Origin: Luzula sylvatica
Taxonomy: Eukaryota > Streptophyta > Magnoliopsida > Poales > Juncaceae
Assembly: GCA_946800325.1 (NCBI GenBank)
Contig: OX326956.1
Location: 36,227,582-36,291,581 of the forward strand
Direction of reading: 5' to 3'
Length of the DNA stretch: 64,000 bases
Shown here: in pieces, positions 1 to 10,808 of the stretch
Position numbering within the stretch: the first letter of the stretch is position 1
Layout: every line of letters begins with the position of its first letter
The notes under the pieces: model-generated
The model's input: only the letters and a program-made list of their open reading frames with translations
Told to the model about the DNA's origin: nothing
Databases searched by the model: none
Position numbers and translations under genes: made by a program

Positions 1-190
1 ATTTGAGGCCCCTGGACTAAAATGTAAATTTCAAAACTTCGAAGGGCCAAAATGCAAATATAAAGGACCAAAATGTAAAAAAAAAGGACCAAAATGTAAT
101 TTTTTTTTCGAAACAAGGACCAATTTGTAAATACAAAAGGACCAAAATGTAAAAAAAATATTTTTTTTTACAAATAGGCCCCTGGTGACG
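1..190. repeat. Degenerate short tandem array at window edge
   Basis: Six or so imperfect copies of a 16-nt unit of the form aggaccaaaatgtaaa follow one another, separated by A-runs or T-runs. The phrase aggcccctgg occurs near both ends of the array (about 7-16 and 175-184) in the same orientation. This looks like the end of a transposable element cut by the window edge. Short open frames on the minus strand here (rich in TFWSF) are translations of the repeat, not genes. Confidence 0.6.
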
Positions 191-199
191 TGGCTGCAC

Positions 200-682
200 C
201 AGGAGGCAGCAAATCCCCTTGCATTATATATTAGATAGATATGCCATCTGCACTTCGGTGATAATTCGGTGGGATTCTTCCGTGGATGTAGCATTGTCCG
301 TAAAAAAAAAAAAATTTATCGGGGAGTTTGATATTTTGGATATTTGTCAAGTAACAATTTTTTTTAATACAATTCAAGTGTATTTATATCATTTAATGCT
401 AGACAAAATAAGAAATATGCATTATTAATTGACAAATGTCCAAAATATTTTTTCTTAAAAAACGATTTATCATAAAAAAAAAATCTATCATAAAACTCCT
501 TTTTATCTTCATTTAATTGATTTTTGATGCTTTCTAATCTCTCTTCTTCTCTCCCTCTCCTTTCCAATTTACTGGCATTTTTTATTTCTTATTATTTTAT
601 AAAGTTTATCTTTTTATTTTTTTATTTTTTATTCTAGTAGATTATATGTTTATCCTTTAATTGAGATCTATGATATATTTTA
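200..682. other. AT-rich spacer
   Basis: No gene seen. The stretch holds poly-A and poly-T runs and no codon pattern beyond low-complexity short frames. Confidence 0.5.
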
Positions 683-955
683 GGAAAATTTTACTTTATC
701 CCCAGAACATAACATCAACATCTTTGACGTGATTGTCATAGCACAACATGGTGTCACAAGGGCCTGCAAATAATCTCACAAATAACCTCCAACATGTTAA
801 CAATACATATCATTAACTGTTAATCGATATGTACTTTCTTGTTAATTAATATATACCCGGCTGTTAATTAACACCCCAATTAATGATTAACAAATTTTAT
901 TTAGGAATAATTAACTGTTAATCCACTCCACTGTTAATTGGTAGGGGAGCATACT
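683..955. mobile_element. Possible member of the ~270-bp TTAAT-rich MITE family
   Basis: The interior is rich in gttaattaac-type words. The edges (ggaaaattttac at the left, gagcatactc at the right) resemble those of the better-supported 270-bp family, and the 273-bp length fits. I could not find a convincing target duplication, so the ends and the family assignment are tentative. Confidence 0.35.
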
Positions 956-1023
956 CTTATATAGGGAAGAATTTTGGGAATGATTTGCGTATTTTTCCAA
1001 TTAACCTATAATTACACAGTCAA

Positions 1024-1114
1024 TGGATTAAACGATTCTGCCAGTGTTGTCAAAGGATTTATGGTAACATCGAATTAATACCCGCTTGGATTAAACGATT
1101 CTGCCAGTGTTGTC
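1024..1114 (+). repeat. 28-bp perfect direct repeat
   Basis: Positions 1024-1051 and 1087-1114 are identical over 28 bases (beginning tggattaaacgattctg), with 35 bases between. It could be a local duplication or the trace of an excised insertion. No gene is associated. Confidence 0.85.
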
Positions 1115-1193
1115 CATCTCCATCCAACAGAAAATATCTCTGGTAACATAAAAAATAGCTTATGATAGAACTTCCCGATTAATTAATATGATA

Positions 1194-2336
1194 GATTCAT
1201 AATCAATAATGGTAAAACCACCAACTTTTGGTACAATAATTGGGGGCATGACGCCCAGTTAGCGTATCTATATCCAGCTTTGTGGAGTTTCTCCGAGAAA
1301 AAAGAAGGCACAGTAAATGAGTTTTTAGAAGAAAGGGAAGATTGGGGTAAAGCATTAAAATTAAAGCACAATCCGTCAGTGAAAGCATTGCAAGAGCTTG
1401 AGGAGCTCAGAGGAAAAACAAGAGGGATAGTGATGAATGAAAATCAAGATGAAATAAAGTGGATGAGAGAGAGTAAAGGCAAATTCACTGTTCAAAGTGC
1501 GTACAGACTACTTGCAGTAGGAGTACACACTTATTCTAATCTCAAAAACGTGTGGAAAGTAAGAGTTCCTCTAAGAATGAAATTGTTTATGTGGATTGCG
1601 AGACAAAAAAAAATTCTAACAATCGACAACCTGAAAAAGAGAGGGTGGTACCTGGTGAGTAGATGCTCGTTTTGCAAGGAAGAAGAAGAATCGAATGATC
1701 ATTTGATCAACGGTGGATGCAGAGCTTTGACTGTGATCTGGAATCAGGTTAGATCTCGGATTGGAGAAGTAGATCTGCCTCCTACAATCGAATCGGCTGT
1801 GAGTCTCTGCTTCAAGCAAGGGGGGAATAGATCAGCGATGGAGATCACGTATTTCTTTACATATGTGATGTGGAGAGAGCGATGTGCTAGGATATTCTCG
1901 AACAGTCAGAAGACGGCGACGATTTTGGAAGAGGAAGTGGTTGCGGAGTGGAGTATGTATAGACGAGTGAAAAGGATTGGATCAATGAAGGGGGGGAAGA
2001 AGAAGAAGGTTGAAGAAATCGCCATGGCCAGATCTGGAGTTGTGAGTTGAGGAGGATAGTGGGGCGATGGAAGCAGAAGCTTCACGAAGAGTGGCAAAAA
2101 GAAAAGGATTTTGGGCTGGATGTTGCAGGCCCAAACTTGTTATTTAATTGAGATAGAATAGATTAGTATAGAAAGTTATTTTAGAGGCTTTTTTTTTTTT
2201 TCTTCGCTTGATTGTATTAGGTGCAAGCCTTTAAAGATTTTTTAGATTGTAAATCAAAAACTGGTATTAATGAAATACACATTTAGAAGAAGGGTGAAAT
2301 AAAACCTTCTCTAAATTTTTTCAAAAAAAAAAAAAA
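1194..2336 (+). mobile_element. 5'-truncated LINE (non-LTR retrotransposon) with 13-bp TSD
   Basis: The element is bounded by identical 13-bp copies of aattaatatgata at 1181-1193 and 2337-2349. It ends in an A-run (from about 2323) directly before the right copy, as expected of a LINE inserted by target-primed reverse transcription. Its reading frame is open from the truncation point to a stop at 2048-2050, and about 270 bp of 3' untranslated sequence follow. Only the C-terminal part of ORF2 survives, so the element cannot move on its own. Confidence 0.9.
1196..2050 (+). pseudogene. LINE ORF2 C-terminal fragment with zf-RVT domain
   Basis: The frame starts without its own ATG at the truncation point. 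It encodes the segment after the reverse transcriptase of plant L1-type LINEs: a GKTTNFWYNNWGH stretch near the start, then the zf-RVT zinc-binding region (VPLRMKLFMWIARQKKILT, then DNLKKRGW, then RCSFCKEEEESNDH). The WRERCARIF motif near the end is also typical. No reverse transcriptase catalytic motif is present. It is a remnant of a mobile-element protein, open because the insertion is fairly young, and not a host gene. Confidence 0.88.
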
Positions 2337-2349
2337 AATTAATATGATA

Positions 2350-2691
2350 CATAACTAACATGCATCAAAATTAACATTACAAAATTATTTTTTATATATT
2401 CCTCGTTAAAAAAAGTTATAAATTGTTGGTGTTGTGTTGAAATCTGGGGTAAAATATAACTTTTCTAATATAAAATGTGCAGTAAATGATGAAAAATTAT
2501 AACAAGTTTGTTGGGATCATCTCAGCCATATAAAATGGGCTGGAAAAATATGTCACGTTTAACACATGATTTGTGCGTTTATCATGTCGGGTTTTAGATT
2601 CCATCTTTGGTATGAACAAATATCACCTATATCTTCACTCAAGTAAATGTGTGGCAAGAAACAACACAAAACAAAAGCTTGCCTCTTCACC
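2350..2691 (+). promoter_or_regulatory. Upstream region and probable 5' UTR of the P450 gene
   Basis: This is the AT-rich gap between the LINE and the P450 start codon. A TATA-like word (atataaaat) lies at about 2528-2536, some 155 bases before the chosen ATG, which would suit a core promoter with a medium-length leader. An earlier in-frame ATG at 2647 would add 15 residues. No other motif was recognised. Confidence 0.35.
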
Positions 2692-3599
2692 ATGGATGCT
2701 CCCTCAACGATCTATACCATCATAGCCTCTCTTCTCTTTGCTTTGGTAGTCAAAGTTCTTGTCAATTTTCTCAACAAAAACAGCAAAAAGAAGCTCCCTC
2801 CGAGTCCTCCTTCACTGCCGATCCTTGGCCACCTACACCTTCTTAAAACTCCTCTCCACCACACTCTAATCAAAATATCTAAACAATATGGTCCAGCCAC
2901 TTTCCTCCGTTTGGGGTCACGGCCTGCACTGGTCATCTCCAGTCGAGCTCTCGCAGATCAGTGTTTCACCACCCACGACGTAGCTTTCTCGAACCGTGTC
3001 CACTTACCATCTGTCGTACTTCGTGATATTATCGGCCTGGCCAATAATGGTCCATACTGGCGAAGCGTACGTCAAATCGCATCCGTGGAGTTTTTATCGA
3101 ATCAAAAGATCCAAGGCTCGTCAGATATCCGAGCCAAGGAAGTCAAAGACCTGGTCTCAAAACTCGTCAAATCTTACAAATCGCTCGAGCCATCAAATGG
3201 TTTTGCAGAATTAAATATGAAAAACGAGCTGTTCGAGCTAACGATGAACATGATGATGATGATGATTGGTGGAAAGAGATTCTATGGAGAAAAAGTCGAG
3301 GATTTTGAGGAAATGAAAAAGTATAGAGAAGCGGTGGAATGTTGGTTTAGGTTGACTGGCGCGGCTAACGTCGAGGATTTTATCCCCGTTTTGAAAATGC
3401 TCGATTTACAGGGAGTCATGAAGAAAATGAGACGCGTCGCTGATGTGAACGAGGAGATGGTGCAGAGAATGATCGATGAACGCCGAACAGTTGGGATTGG
3501 AAAAAAGAATTCTATGATCGATAGCTTGCTTGAACTACAGAAGAACGATGCTGAAAATTATTCCGATTTCATTATACGAAATATCTGCATAGTAAGTTC

Positions 3600-3637
<38 letters not shown>

Positions 3638-4308
3638 AAGTTCAATTCTTGAGTTTGTGAAGTCTAGTTAATTGACTTTTTTTGTGTGTGTAGAGCTTGT
3701 TGTTAGGAGGAACTGAAACTTCAGCGAACTCGATAGAATGGACAATGACTGAACTACTGAATAATCCGAATATACTTAACAAAGTAACGGCTGAGATCGA
3801 CGAACACGTCGGAAATAACCGATTGATACAAGAATCAGACATGACGAACCTACCTTTTTTGAACTGCATCATTTCCGAGACCCTTCGGCTTTATCCTATG
3901 GGTCCACTTCTCGGCCCCCACGAATCACGAGAAGAGATTTCCCTCGGAGGTTATGACATCCCAGAAGGAACGATGCTTTTGGTGAATATTTACCAAATTC
4001 ACAGAGATTCTGAAAATTGGGAGGAGCCGACTAAATTCAAGCCCGAACGGTTCGAAAACGAAAATGCGGAGGGGAAATGGATGATCCCGTTTGGAATGGG
4101 AAGGCGAAGGTGTCCCGCAGAAGCTTTAGCCATAAGAGAAATGGGAATTATTTTAGGGACGTTGATTCAGTGTTTTGATTGGGAGAGGATTGGAGAAGAG
4201 CCATTGGACTTGACCGAGGGCGCTGGATTGACTACTCCTAAGGCTACTCCATTGGAAGCTTTGTATCGCCCAAGAGAGACCATGATGAAACTCTTTTCTG
4301 AGTTTTGA
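2692..4308 (+). CDS. Cytochrome P450, CYP81-family-like monooxygenase
   Basis: Two exons (2692-3591 and 3694-4308, phase-0 intron) encode 504 residues, normal for a plant A-type P450. The enzyme would sit on the ER face and insert oxygen from O2 using electrons from P450 reductase. Visible parts: N-terminal anchor (about 5-27), proline hinge LPPSPPSLPILG (35-46), C-helix YWRSVR, I-helix GGTETS (305-310), ExxR (E362-R365), PERF (417-420) and heme loop PFGMGRRRCPAEA with ligand Cys440. PLLGPHES, MLLVNIYQIHRD, GLTTPKATPLEAL and RPRE near the end are CYP81-type. CYP81 members hydroxylate isoflavonoids, indole glucosinolates or lignans (CYP81Q), so the substrate cannot be assigned. Oddity: the usual Gly two residues after the Cys is Ala442. 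ATG 2692 is chosen for its caccATGG context and anchor position. A polyadenylation-like aataaa lies at 4363-4368. Confidence 0.93.
3592..3693 (+). other. P450 intron with TA microsatellite
   Basis: The donor is gtaagt at 3592 and the acceptor tag ends at 3693 after a T/G-rich tract. The intron carries a TA run at about 3603-3635. Joining at these sites keeps the frame and restores an uninterrupted I-helix region. A single intron just before the I-helix oxygen-binding motif is usual for A-type P450s. Confidence 0.9.
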
Positions 4309-4727
4309 ATCCTAGTAAATTTGCTCGTTTAATTAGTTTTAATTACTTGTATATTTATGTTTAATAAAAGCATTTGTCTTTTGTGTTTTGTTTTAAAATG
4401 AAAATGGGAAAGAGTGGAGACTGTGTGTGTTCAGTAAATCTCAAGTTCAATCAAAAATATTTTTAAGCTGATAATAATCAAGTTCGATTTGGATTTTGGA
4501 CAGTTATTTATGGGCTCCGTTAATAAAATTTCCTTTACATTTAATAATCCCAATATTTTAAAACTATAACCAACGAGAGATTAATTTTAGCCGTTTTGAG
4601 AAAACGTCCTTGCACAAAAAAATAGCCTCGTAAGAATGGGCCCAAAAGATCTCTGGCATGATTAATTTCAAAATTGGACACACGTCACCTAAATACTGGG
4701 CTGTGATTAATTATTAGTTTGTTATTA
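4309..4727. other. P450 3' flank
   Basis: Probable 3' UTR to about 4390, then AT-rich spacer with no gene. Confidence 0.5.
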
Positions 4728-4759
4728 CTAGGAAGAAAACTCGCGTTTCGCTGCGAATA

Positions 4760-6175
4760 TTTGCAATATATTTTAATACATATAGTTTGTTTTGTCGATA
4801 ATAAAAATAAAACATCGTAAAAAAAGACATTACTACGTGTAGATACAAATAAAAGAAAAAATGAATATATTACATAAAAAAATGAAGTATTTAATGAGGT
4901 TGTAAAGAAAAACATAATAAATAAATAAAAATTCTATAATAAAAATAAAACATAGATAAAATGACATTATTAAATGTAGATAACATTAGTACATATAGAC
5001 ATGTATATTAAAAAAAATGTTCCATAAAAAAGAAGATGAAGTAATATAATAAGGTTGGAAAGAAAAAATATGAAATTTCGGATGAATGTAAATTAAATAT
5101 GGGCCATATATTTAAAGGAAAGAAGAAAAAAGTATATAATATAAACAAAACATAGCCAAAACGACATTAGTAAATGTAGATAACATTAGTACATGTATGC
5201 AAATTAAATATGAACCCTATATTTAAAGGAAAGGAAAAATATACAACTTTACATTAGTATATGTAGATAACATTAGTACATTTAAACACGTAGATAAAAA
5301 TAAAACAAAAGAAACATGTTACACAAAAAATAAAGACGAAGTAATATAATGAGGTTGGAAAGATTTTTGTTGATATAATATCATCAAACAAATATGAAAA
5401 TTATTAAATAACATATTGATTCGATATAATATCATAAAATAAATTAATGAATATCATCTAACAAATATGAAACAAATATAAAAATTATTAAACAACATAT
5501 TGATTTGATATAATATCATAAAATAAATTAATGAATATCATCAAACAAATATGAAAATTATTAAATAACATATTGGTAGAAATACTATACAAATACATGT
5601 TGAATACGAAGTGAAGAAAAAAAGTTAACAAAAAAACACATTACATAAAGAAAAGAATATGAAGTAATATAATGAGGATGAAAAGAAATTTTTGATATAC
5701 CAAGTGAAGGAAAAAAGTTAAAAAAAAACATGTTACATAAAAAAAAAGGGATGGAGTAATATAATAAGGCTGGGAAGAATTTTTTTGATATATTATCATA
5801 AAATAAATTAATGAATATCATAAAACAAATATGAAAATTATTAAATACTTTACAAATACATGTTGAATACCAAGTAATTTTTTTTTTATATATTACCATA
5901 AAATAAATTAATGAATATTATAAAACAAATATGAAAATTATTAAATACCATGTTGAAATACTACAAATACAAGTTGAAAGAAATTTTTTTATATACTAAA
6001 AATTAATGAATATTATAAAACAAATACATGTTAGAAATACTACAAATACATGTTGAAAGATTTTTTTTTATATGTTATCATAAAATAAATTAATGAATAT
6101 TATAAAACAAATATGAAAATTATTAAATACCATATTGGTAGAAATACTACAAATACATGTTGAAAGAATACTAAA
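4760..6175. repeat. Degenerate tandem repeat region inside the Helitron-like block
   Basis: Phrases such as cataaaataaattaatgaat, aaatatgaaaattattaaat and actacaaatacatgttgaa recur many times between about 5380 and 6170. A second set (acattagtaaatgtagataa and gaagtaatataatgaggttg) recurs between about 4830 and 5350. The units vary in length (roughly 80-180 nt). Open frames in this stretch on the minus strand reflect the repeat and are not genes. Confidence 0.75.
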
Positions 6176-6433
6176 ATAAATATGAAAATATAATATGATA
6201 GAAAATCAAAGATGTGACGTGGCTCATTGTGGAAACTCAAAACCATCATCTATTTAAACGGAGATAAATTTTATAATAACTTTGAAACATTCTCCATAAG
6301 TCATGTCATTTTTGTATTTTAATTCTAGACTGTACGATTAAAATCAAGCGGTTTGTAGTAATGTTATATCTACACGGCAAAGAATATGAAAAGATTTATT
6401 AAATTTTTTTTACACACACAAGTTATACAATTT

Positions 6434-6547
<114 letters not shown>

Positions 6548-7456
6548 TTTTAAGATCTTTAGTTTCAAAATTCCTTCAAGTATATTCACTTTAATTTCTT
6601 TTTATTTTGACATTCATATTAATACAATTCATACATAATTTTTTTTATTTTATTTATGAAGATATCATGTAATAAAATACAATGCAAAAACACATGTAAA
6701 TAAGTAGCTGAAATTTGAATAATTATTACTTTTATAAAAAATCATGTTAGTTAGAATCTTATATTACTACGTAGCTTATATTTGTGTTTTTTGTTTTTCA
6801 TAACTTTAATATTGAAATTTTTTAAATTTAACATAAATGAAAATAAATATTTTACCAATTAAAATATAAATATTTTTTTAAGCTTATAACATGTTTCGAA
6901 TACTATTGTTATTTTTTTAAGTTGTACATTTAAAAATAAAATATCATATTATATCAATTATTTTTATTTATAATTTTGCTAAATTACATTTTAAAATTAT
7001 TTTCAATGTTTAATGTAATGTTGTGTATAATTTTTATTGTTTTGTTTATGAATAAAAAATTATCAGCACCATATAATTAATTATGTGTATTGAGTATATG
7101 TGTTGTATTATTTGATGTTTCTATATTTATATTGCATCAATTATTGTAAGCAACAATGATATCATTTTTTTGGTTGTTTTCATAAAATTGTGTAATGTTT
7201 CAGATATTATTATTTCCTTAAATATATGTATTAAAATTTGATTAAAAAATAATTTATTTTATACCAAAACATAATATAATAGCAAAATATTTTTTTTATT
7301 TCAACTAAATTAGCTATATAACATGATGATATTAATATAACATGAAATAATTATATTTTACTATAATATTGTCATTGTCATCATAAAAATTACAATTCGT
7401 AATAAAATAAAAATATAATTACCATTCCCGCCGCGTAGCGTGAGTATTCTCCTAGT

Positions 7457-8089
7457 TATATGCGATTTTGTTAATCAAACTTAACGAGGACCCGACCGAG
7501 ACCCACTTGCAACTAATTCACCAACTAGACTTACTATCTAAATTTTCTTTGACAAGATGCTTCTTACATTAGGATTAGATACTAGTTTATTATGAGGTTA
7601 TTTAGTGTGTTTCCAAATTCACTCAAAATGTCACACATCATTTAAGGATAATTAACATATTCATGTTAATAAGTATGATAGTTATATTAATTAACACATA
7701 TTAATATTAATTGTGTGGGACATGTTACTTAACCCAAACTCTTATTTTTGACTAATCTTGTGTGATTTTTGTGTGCCATGTCATCGCGATTATGATATGC
7801 CATTGTACCACATGATCACAATCATTTAAACCGTTAGATTATGATATATAGTAAGATATGAACCATTGATTAACCACCGATTTTTTTAAGGTTATAATTT
7901 TATTTGTAAACATTTATGTATTCATTATTTTATAACATCATCTTACATTCATGGCATTATCAACTATCATTTAACATCATCTTACATGACATTGTCTATT
8001 ATCATTTGCTATGTTTACATTATACTAATTTTATTCAATTCATCCGCACCTTTATTGTGCACATGGACGGAATCACGATGAATTAAGTG

Positions 8090-8092
<3 letters not shown>
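7457..8092. other. Spacer without recognised features
   Basis: AT-rich sequence. No gene or clear repeat structure was seen. Confidence 0.5.

Positions 8093-8127
<35 letters not shown>
8093..8127 (+). repeat. 35-nt poly-G run
   Basis: An uninterrupted run of 35 G in otherwise AT-rich DNA. Such runs are prone to G-quadruplex formation and to sequencing or assembly length errors, so the exact length is uncertain. Confidence 0.95.
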
Positions 8128-8129
<2 letters not shown>

Positions 8130-8287
8130 CAGAATGATTAGAATGAACGAAGAAAACATAATTATAACATCACCTTTATTGTTTACATTGTCGAATGATC
8201 ATATATATGTATTAATAATTATAAATGATGGTATCAATGGTGATTGGTAGGTGAAATATGGAGGGAAAATATAATTTCCCCTATACT

Positions 8288-8977
8288 CAGTGTTCCAAAA
8301 ATCGGTCTTGGCGGCCGATTAATCGCTGGTCCGCCGTCGAGATAAGCCCTTGGCGTTTTGTGCTTGGCGGATTCCGCCAAGCGGCCGCCAAGGGTCCGCC
8401 AAGCCACCGACGAGCCGATTTTTAGAAGTGTTTTTTTTTTTTTTAATTTTTTTTTTATTGCTAACGGGTCCATAACCTAGTTGGTTAAATGTGAAGCACA
8501 AAAAAATCATATATTGTGAGAGGTTGTGGGATATTATTTGTACAAAAAAATCATATATATATAGTGTTTCATTTCTTTTTTCTCGTTTTTTTCTCTTCGT
8601 GAAAATTTTTTTATTTATTTTCCTGTCTCGTTTCTCGCAACGGGGGACATGCGTGAAACAAGAACATTCTTGCTCATTTTTTTTCTCCTTTCTTTCTTTT
8701 CATGATAATGTTATGTTATTTGAAATTTATTACGTTATTCGGATATCAGCTATGATATTTAAATTATTATTTGAGTTTATGTTAGTTTAGTGGCGTAGTG
8801 TATTTTGTTACTTAAATTATTCAAAACTTATTAAAAAAGCTGTGATTTGTAATTTTGTTTAATTAATTTAAATATTAAATATAAAAAATAAAATCCGCCG
8901 AGATTCCCGATTAATCATCCTTGGCGCTTGATGGTCGTCTGCCGACTAGCGAGCGCCAAGCGATTTCTGGAACATTG
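8288..8977. mobile_element. Non-autonomous hAT-type element (690 bp, 8-bp TSD)
   Basis: The left end is cagtgttccaaaaatcg. The right end, read on the other strand, is caatgttccagaaatcg. Both run on into related cttggcg-rich, GC-rich subterminal sequence. The element is flanked by perfect 8-bp copies of cctatact (8280-8287 and 8978-8985). An 8-bp duplication and CA-starting inverted ends point to the hAT superfamily. No transposase frame is present, so it would depend on a transposase made elsewhere. The repeated short ggcgg/ccgcc words near the ends could be transposase-binding subterminal repeats (inference). Confidence 0.88.
8464..8535 (+). repeat. SINE-like 5' fragment inside the hAT element
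   Basis: The stretch gggtccataacctagttgg onward resembles the head of the tRNA-derived SINE at 46417-46556, including its A-box-like part (tagttggttaaatg) and the atattgtgagaggttgtggg stretch. The B-box-like part is degraded and no A-tail follows. It may be an old SINE captured by the hAT element. Confidence 0.45.
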
Positions 8978-8985
8978 CCTATACT

Positions 8986-10037
8986 ATTGTATCCAATTTG
9001 CTCTCCCCCCCTTAACTTTTTGAATATTAGAACGAAGGAAGAAAACGAGAGAAGAAAATGAACCCTGATATATGAACTTGATCGAAACTTACACTATCTG
9101 TTCAAATGCTTGAATACAATGTTACACTATTTATTTTATTTTATTTTTTATTTTTATTTTTATTTTTATTTTTTCATTAAAAAAATGTTCCAAATTGGGT
9201 GGCTGTACAGGTTGATTTTCAATATTCAATGTAGGTTTTATTATGGCTGCTTATGAGAGTTGACATTGTCTAATATTTTGAGAATCAAGTTATTATATAT
9301 AAAAGTATAAATTAATTATGTAAACCACCTACTATTATATTCTATATAATGATTTTACACAACAAAAGTGGATATATGTTCTGGAAACAATTAACAAAAA
9401 TTAAATCACAAGCAACAAGATATCTATCAAATTGATAGAACCAAAACACCATAAAGAAAGATCCATATTTTAGTCATCAAGCAATCTTTTCTTTAACTTC
9501 AAGTTAGAAAAGAACAGATATATTTTTATTGTAAAATATGTAATTTAATTTCATGCATGATATATATGTCTGTGTGAACACTGAATATTTGCATCTTATA
9601 TTATCTTTTATAAATGACTCATAAAGTTTAAAAATGTGAACCTTTATAAAGATTATAATTAATTTATAATTTTTAAGGACAACCAAACCATGATTAGGTT
9701 TTTGCTTCAGAAGTCAAACACGCGAAAATGAAGCAAGATATTTTATGCATCGAGTCATCTTCACTTGAATTTAAAGCCAAAAAAACCACCACAAAACTCC
9801 AATTGCAGTTTTGCCCTTAACGTCTCATTTTCAAAATTCCAAAGCCACCATGCATGTGCCTTCCCCACATGATCAGCCGAACCTCTGTTGCCTCTCAAAA
9901 GTCTCCTCCTCTCTCTCTCAGTCTTTCTCTTTCTCTCTCTCTTTTATTTTTATTCTCATCAGGGCTTCATAACCTTGAACCTGTTTTCTGTTCATCTTCT
10001 TCAAACTTGAATATTTGATCTTCTTTGGTTCTTCTTC
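8986..10037 (+). promoter_or_regulatory. Upstream region of the first ATL gene
   Basis: No gene seen. A (TTTTA)n-like tract lies at about 9123-9176. A CT-rich microsatellite at 9906-9945 lies in the probable 5' leader just before the ATL start. CT-rich leaders are common in plant promoters and can bind GAGA-type factors (inference). Confidence 0.4.
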
Positions 10038-10808
10038 ATGAATTCAAATATAAGTCCTCCTCAAATGGACCAACAACTCTCATCTCCACCATTCAATTCT
10101 CCCTCTTCGAACCCTGGTTTTCCTATAGCGGCTATAATAGCCGTCGGCTTTTTCGCCACTGCTCTAGTTCTCACCATATATTACATCATGGTTATAAAGT
10201 TTTGGCTGAATAATCGCCAAAGACAAAACAGTAATATGCCACCGATATTCTTCTCTTACGACGTCGAAGCTCAAGGCGTCGATCCAAAGGTCATAAACTT
10301 AATCCCTATTGTTAAGTTCACCAAGGGTGAGAATGGAGAGTATAAGATGAAGAACTGGTTGTCTCATGAATGTGCGGTTTGTCTCGCAGAATTTCAAGAA
10401 AAAGATAGTCTTAAAATATTGCCTGGTTGTTCGCATGCATTTCACGTCGATTGTATCGATACGTGGTTACAATTTAATGAGAACTGTCCCATGTGTCGGT
10501 CTATTGTCACGAGCTCAAGTCTGATCGGAATCCAACATGACCAAATATCAGGCCAACTTGAAACCGAGATTGAAGGAGGTGAAAAAGGTGAAGGCGATGT
10601 GAGAGACGGAGACGGAAAGGCTGTGATGAGATCGTTCTCCATGGATTGGTTCCGTGAAAAAGGAAATAAGAGAGGGGAAGCAAGTTCTAGCGGTACAAAT
10701 CAGGTTGCAACTGGCGAAATGAGTGGTCGGTTCATGCGTTTGGTTCACTCGTTTAGGCTAGGTAGGAGCTTGAGAAGTACGGTTCTTCCGATTCAAAACG
10801 ATCCATGA
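10038..10808 (+). CDS. ATL-family RING-H2 E3 ubiquitin ligase (first of tandem pair)
   Basis: Intronless, 256 residues. ATL proteins are membrane-anchored E3 ligases that recruit an E2 through the RING-H2 finger and ubiquitinate targets, often in defence or carbon/nitrogen signalling; the target here is unknown. Visible: one membrane segment (about 29-54), basic stretch NNRQRQ, a GLD-type motif GVDPKVINLIPIVKF (80-94), and the RING-H2 finger with C112, C115, C131, H133, H136, C139, C150 and C153, with the ATL-typical Pro before the last Cys (CPMC) and DTWL between. The C-terminal tail is polar, with the RSFSMDW motif seen in many ATLs. The start is the first in-frame ATG upstream of the membrane segment. 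A related gene lies 1.3 kb downstream on the same strand. Confidence 0.94.
   Translation: MNSNISPPQMDQQLSSPPFNSPSSNPGFPIAAIIAVGFFATALVLTIYYIMVIKFWLNNRQRQNSNMPPIFFSYDVEAQGVDPKVINLIPIVKFTKGENGEYKMKNWLSHECAVCLAEFQEKDSLKILPGCSHAFHVDCIDTWLQFNENCPMCRSIVTSSSLIGIQHDQISGQLETEIEGGEKGEGDVRDGDGKAVMRSFSMDWFREKGNKRGEASSSGTNQVATGEMSGRFMRLVHSFRLGRSLRSTVLPIQNDP

Noticed and set aside
4685..5899. Minus-strand open frames of 76 and 104 residues
   Set aside because: They lie in the AT-rich tandem repeats of the Helitron-like block and give Phe/Tyr-rich low-complexity strings with no family pattern.
5380..6170. Possible CRISPR-like array
   Set aside because: Repeat units vary in length and sequence and the spacers are themselves repetitive. 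The setting is a plant nuclear genome, so a tandem repeat is the right reading.
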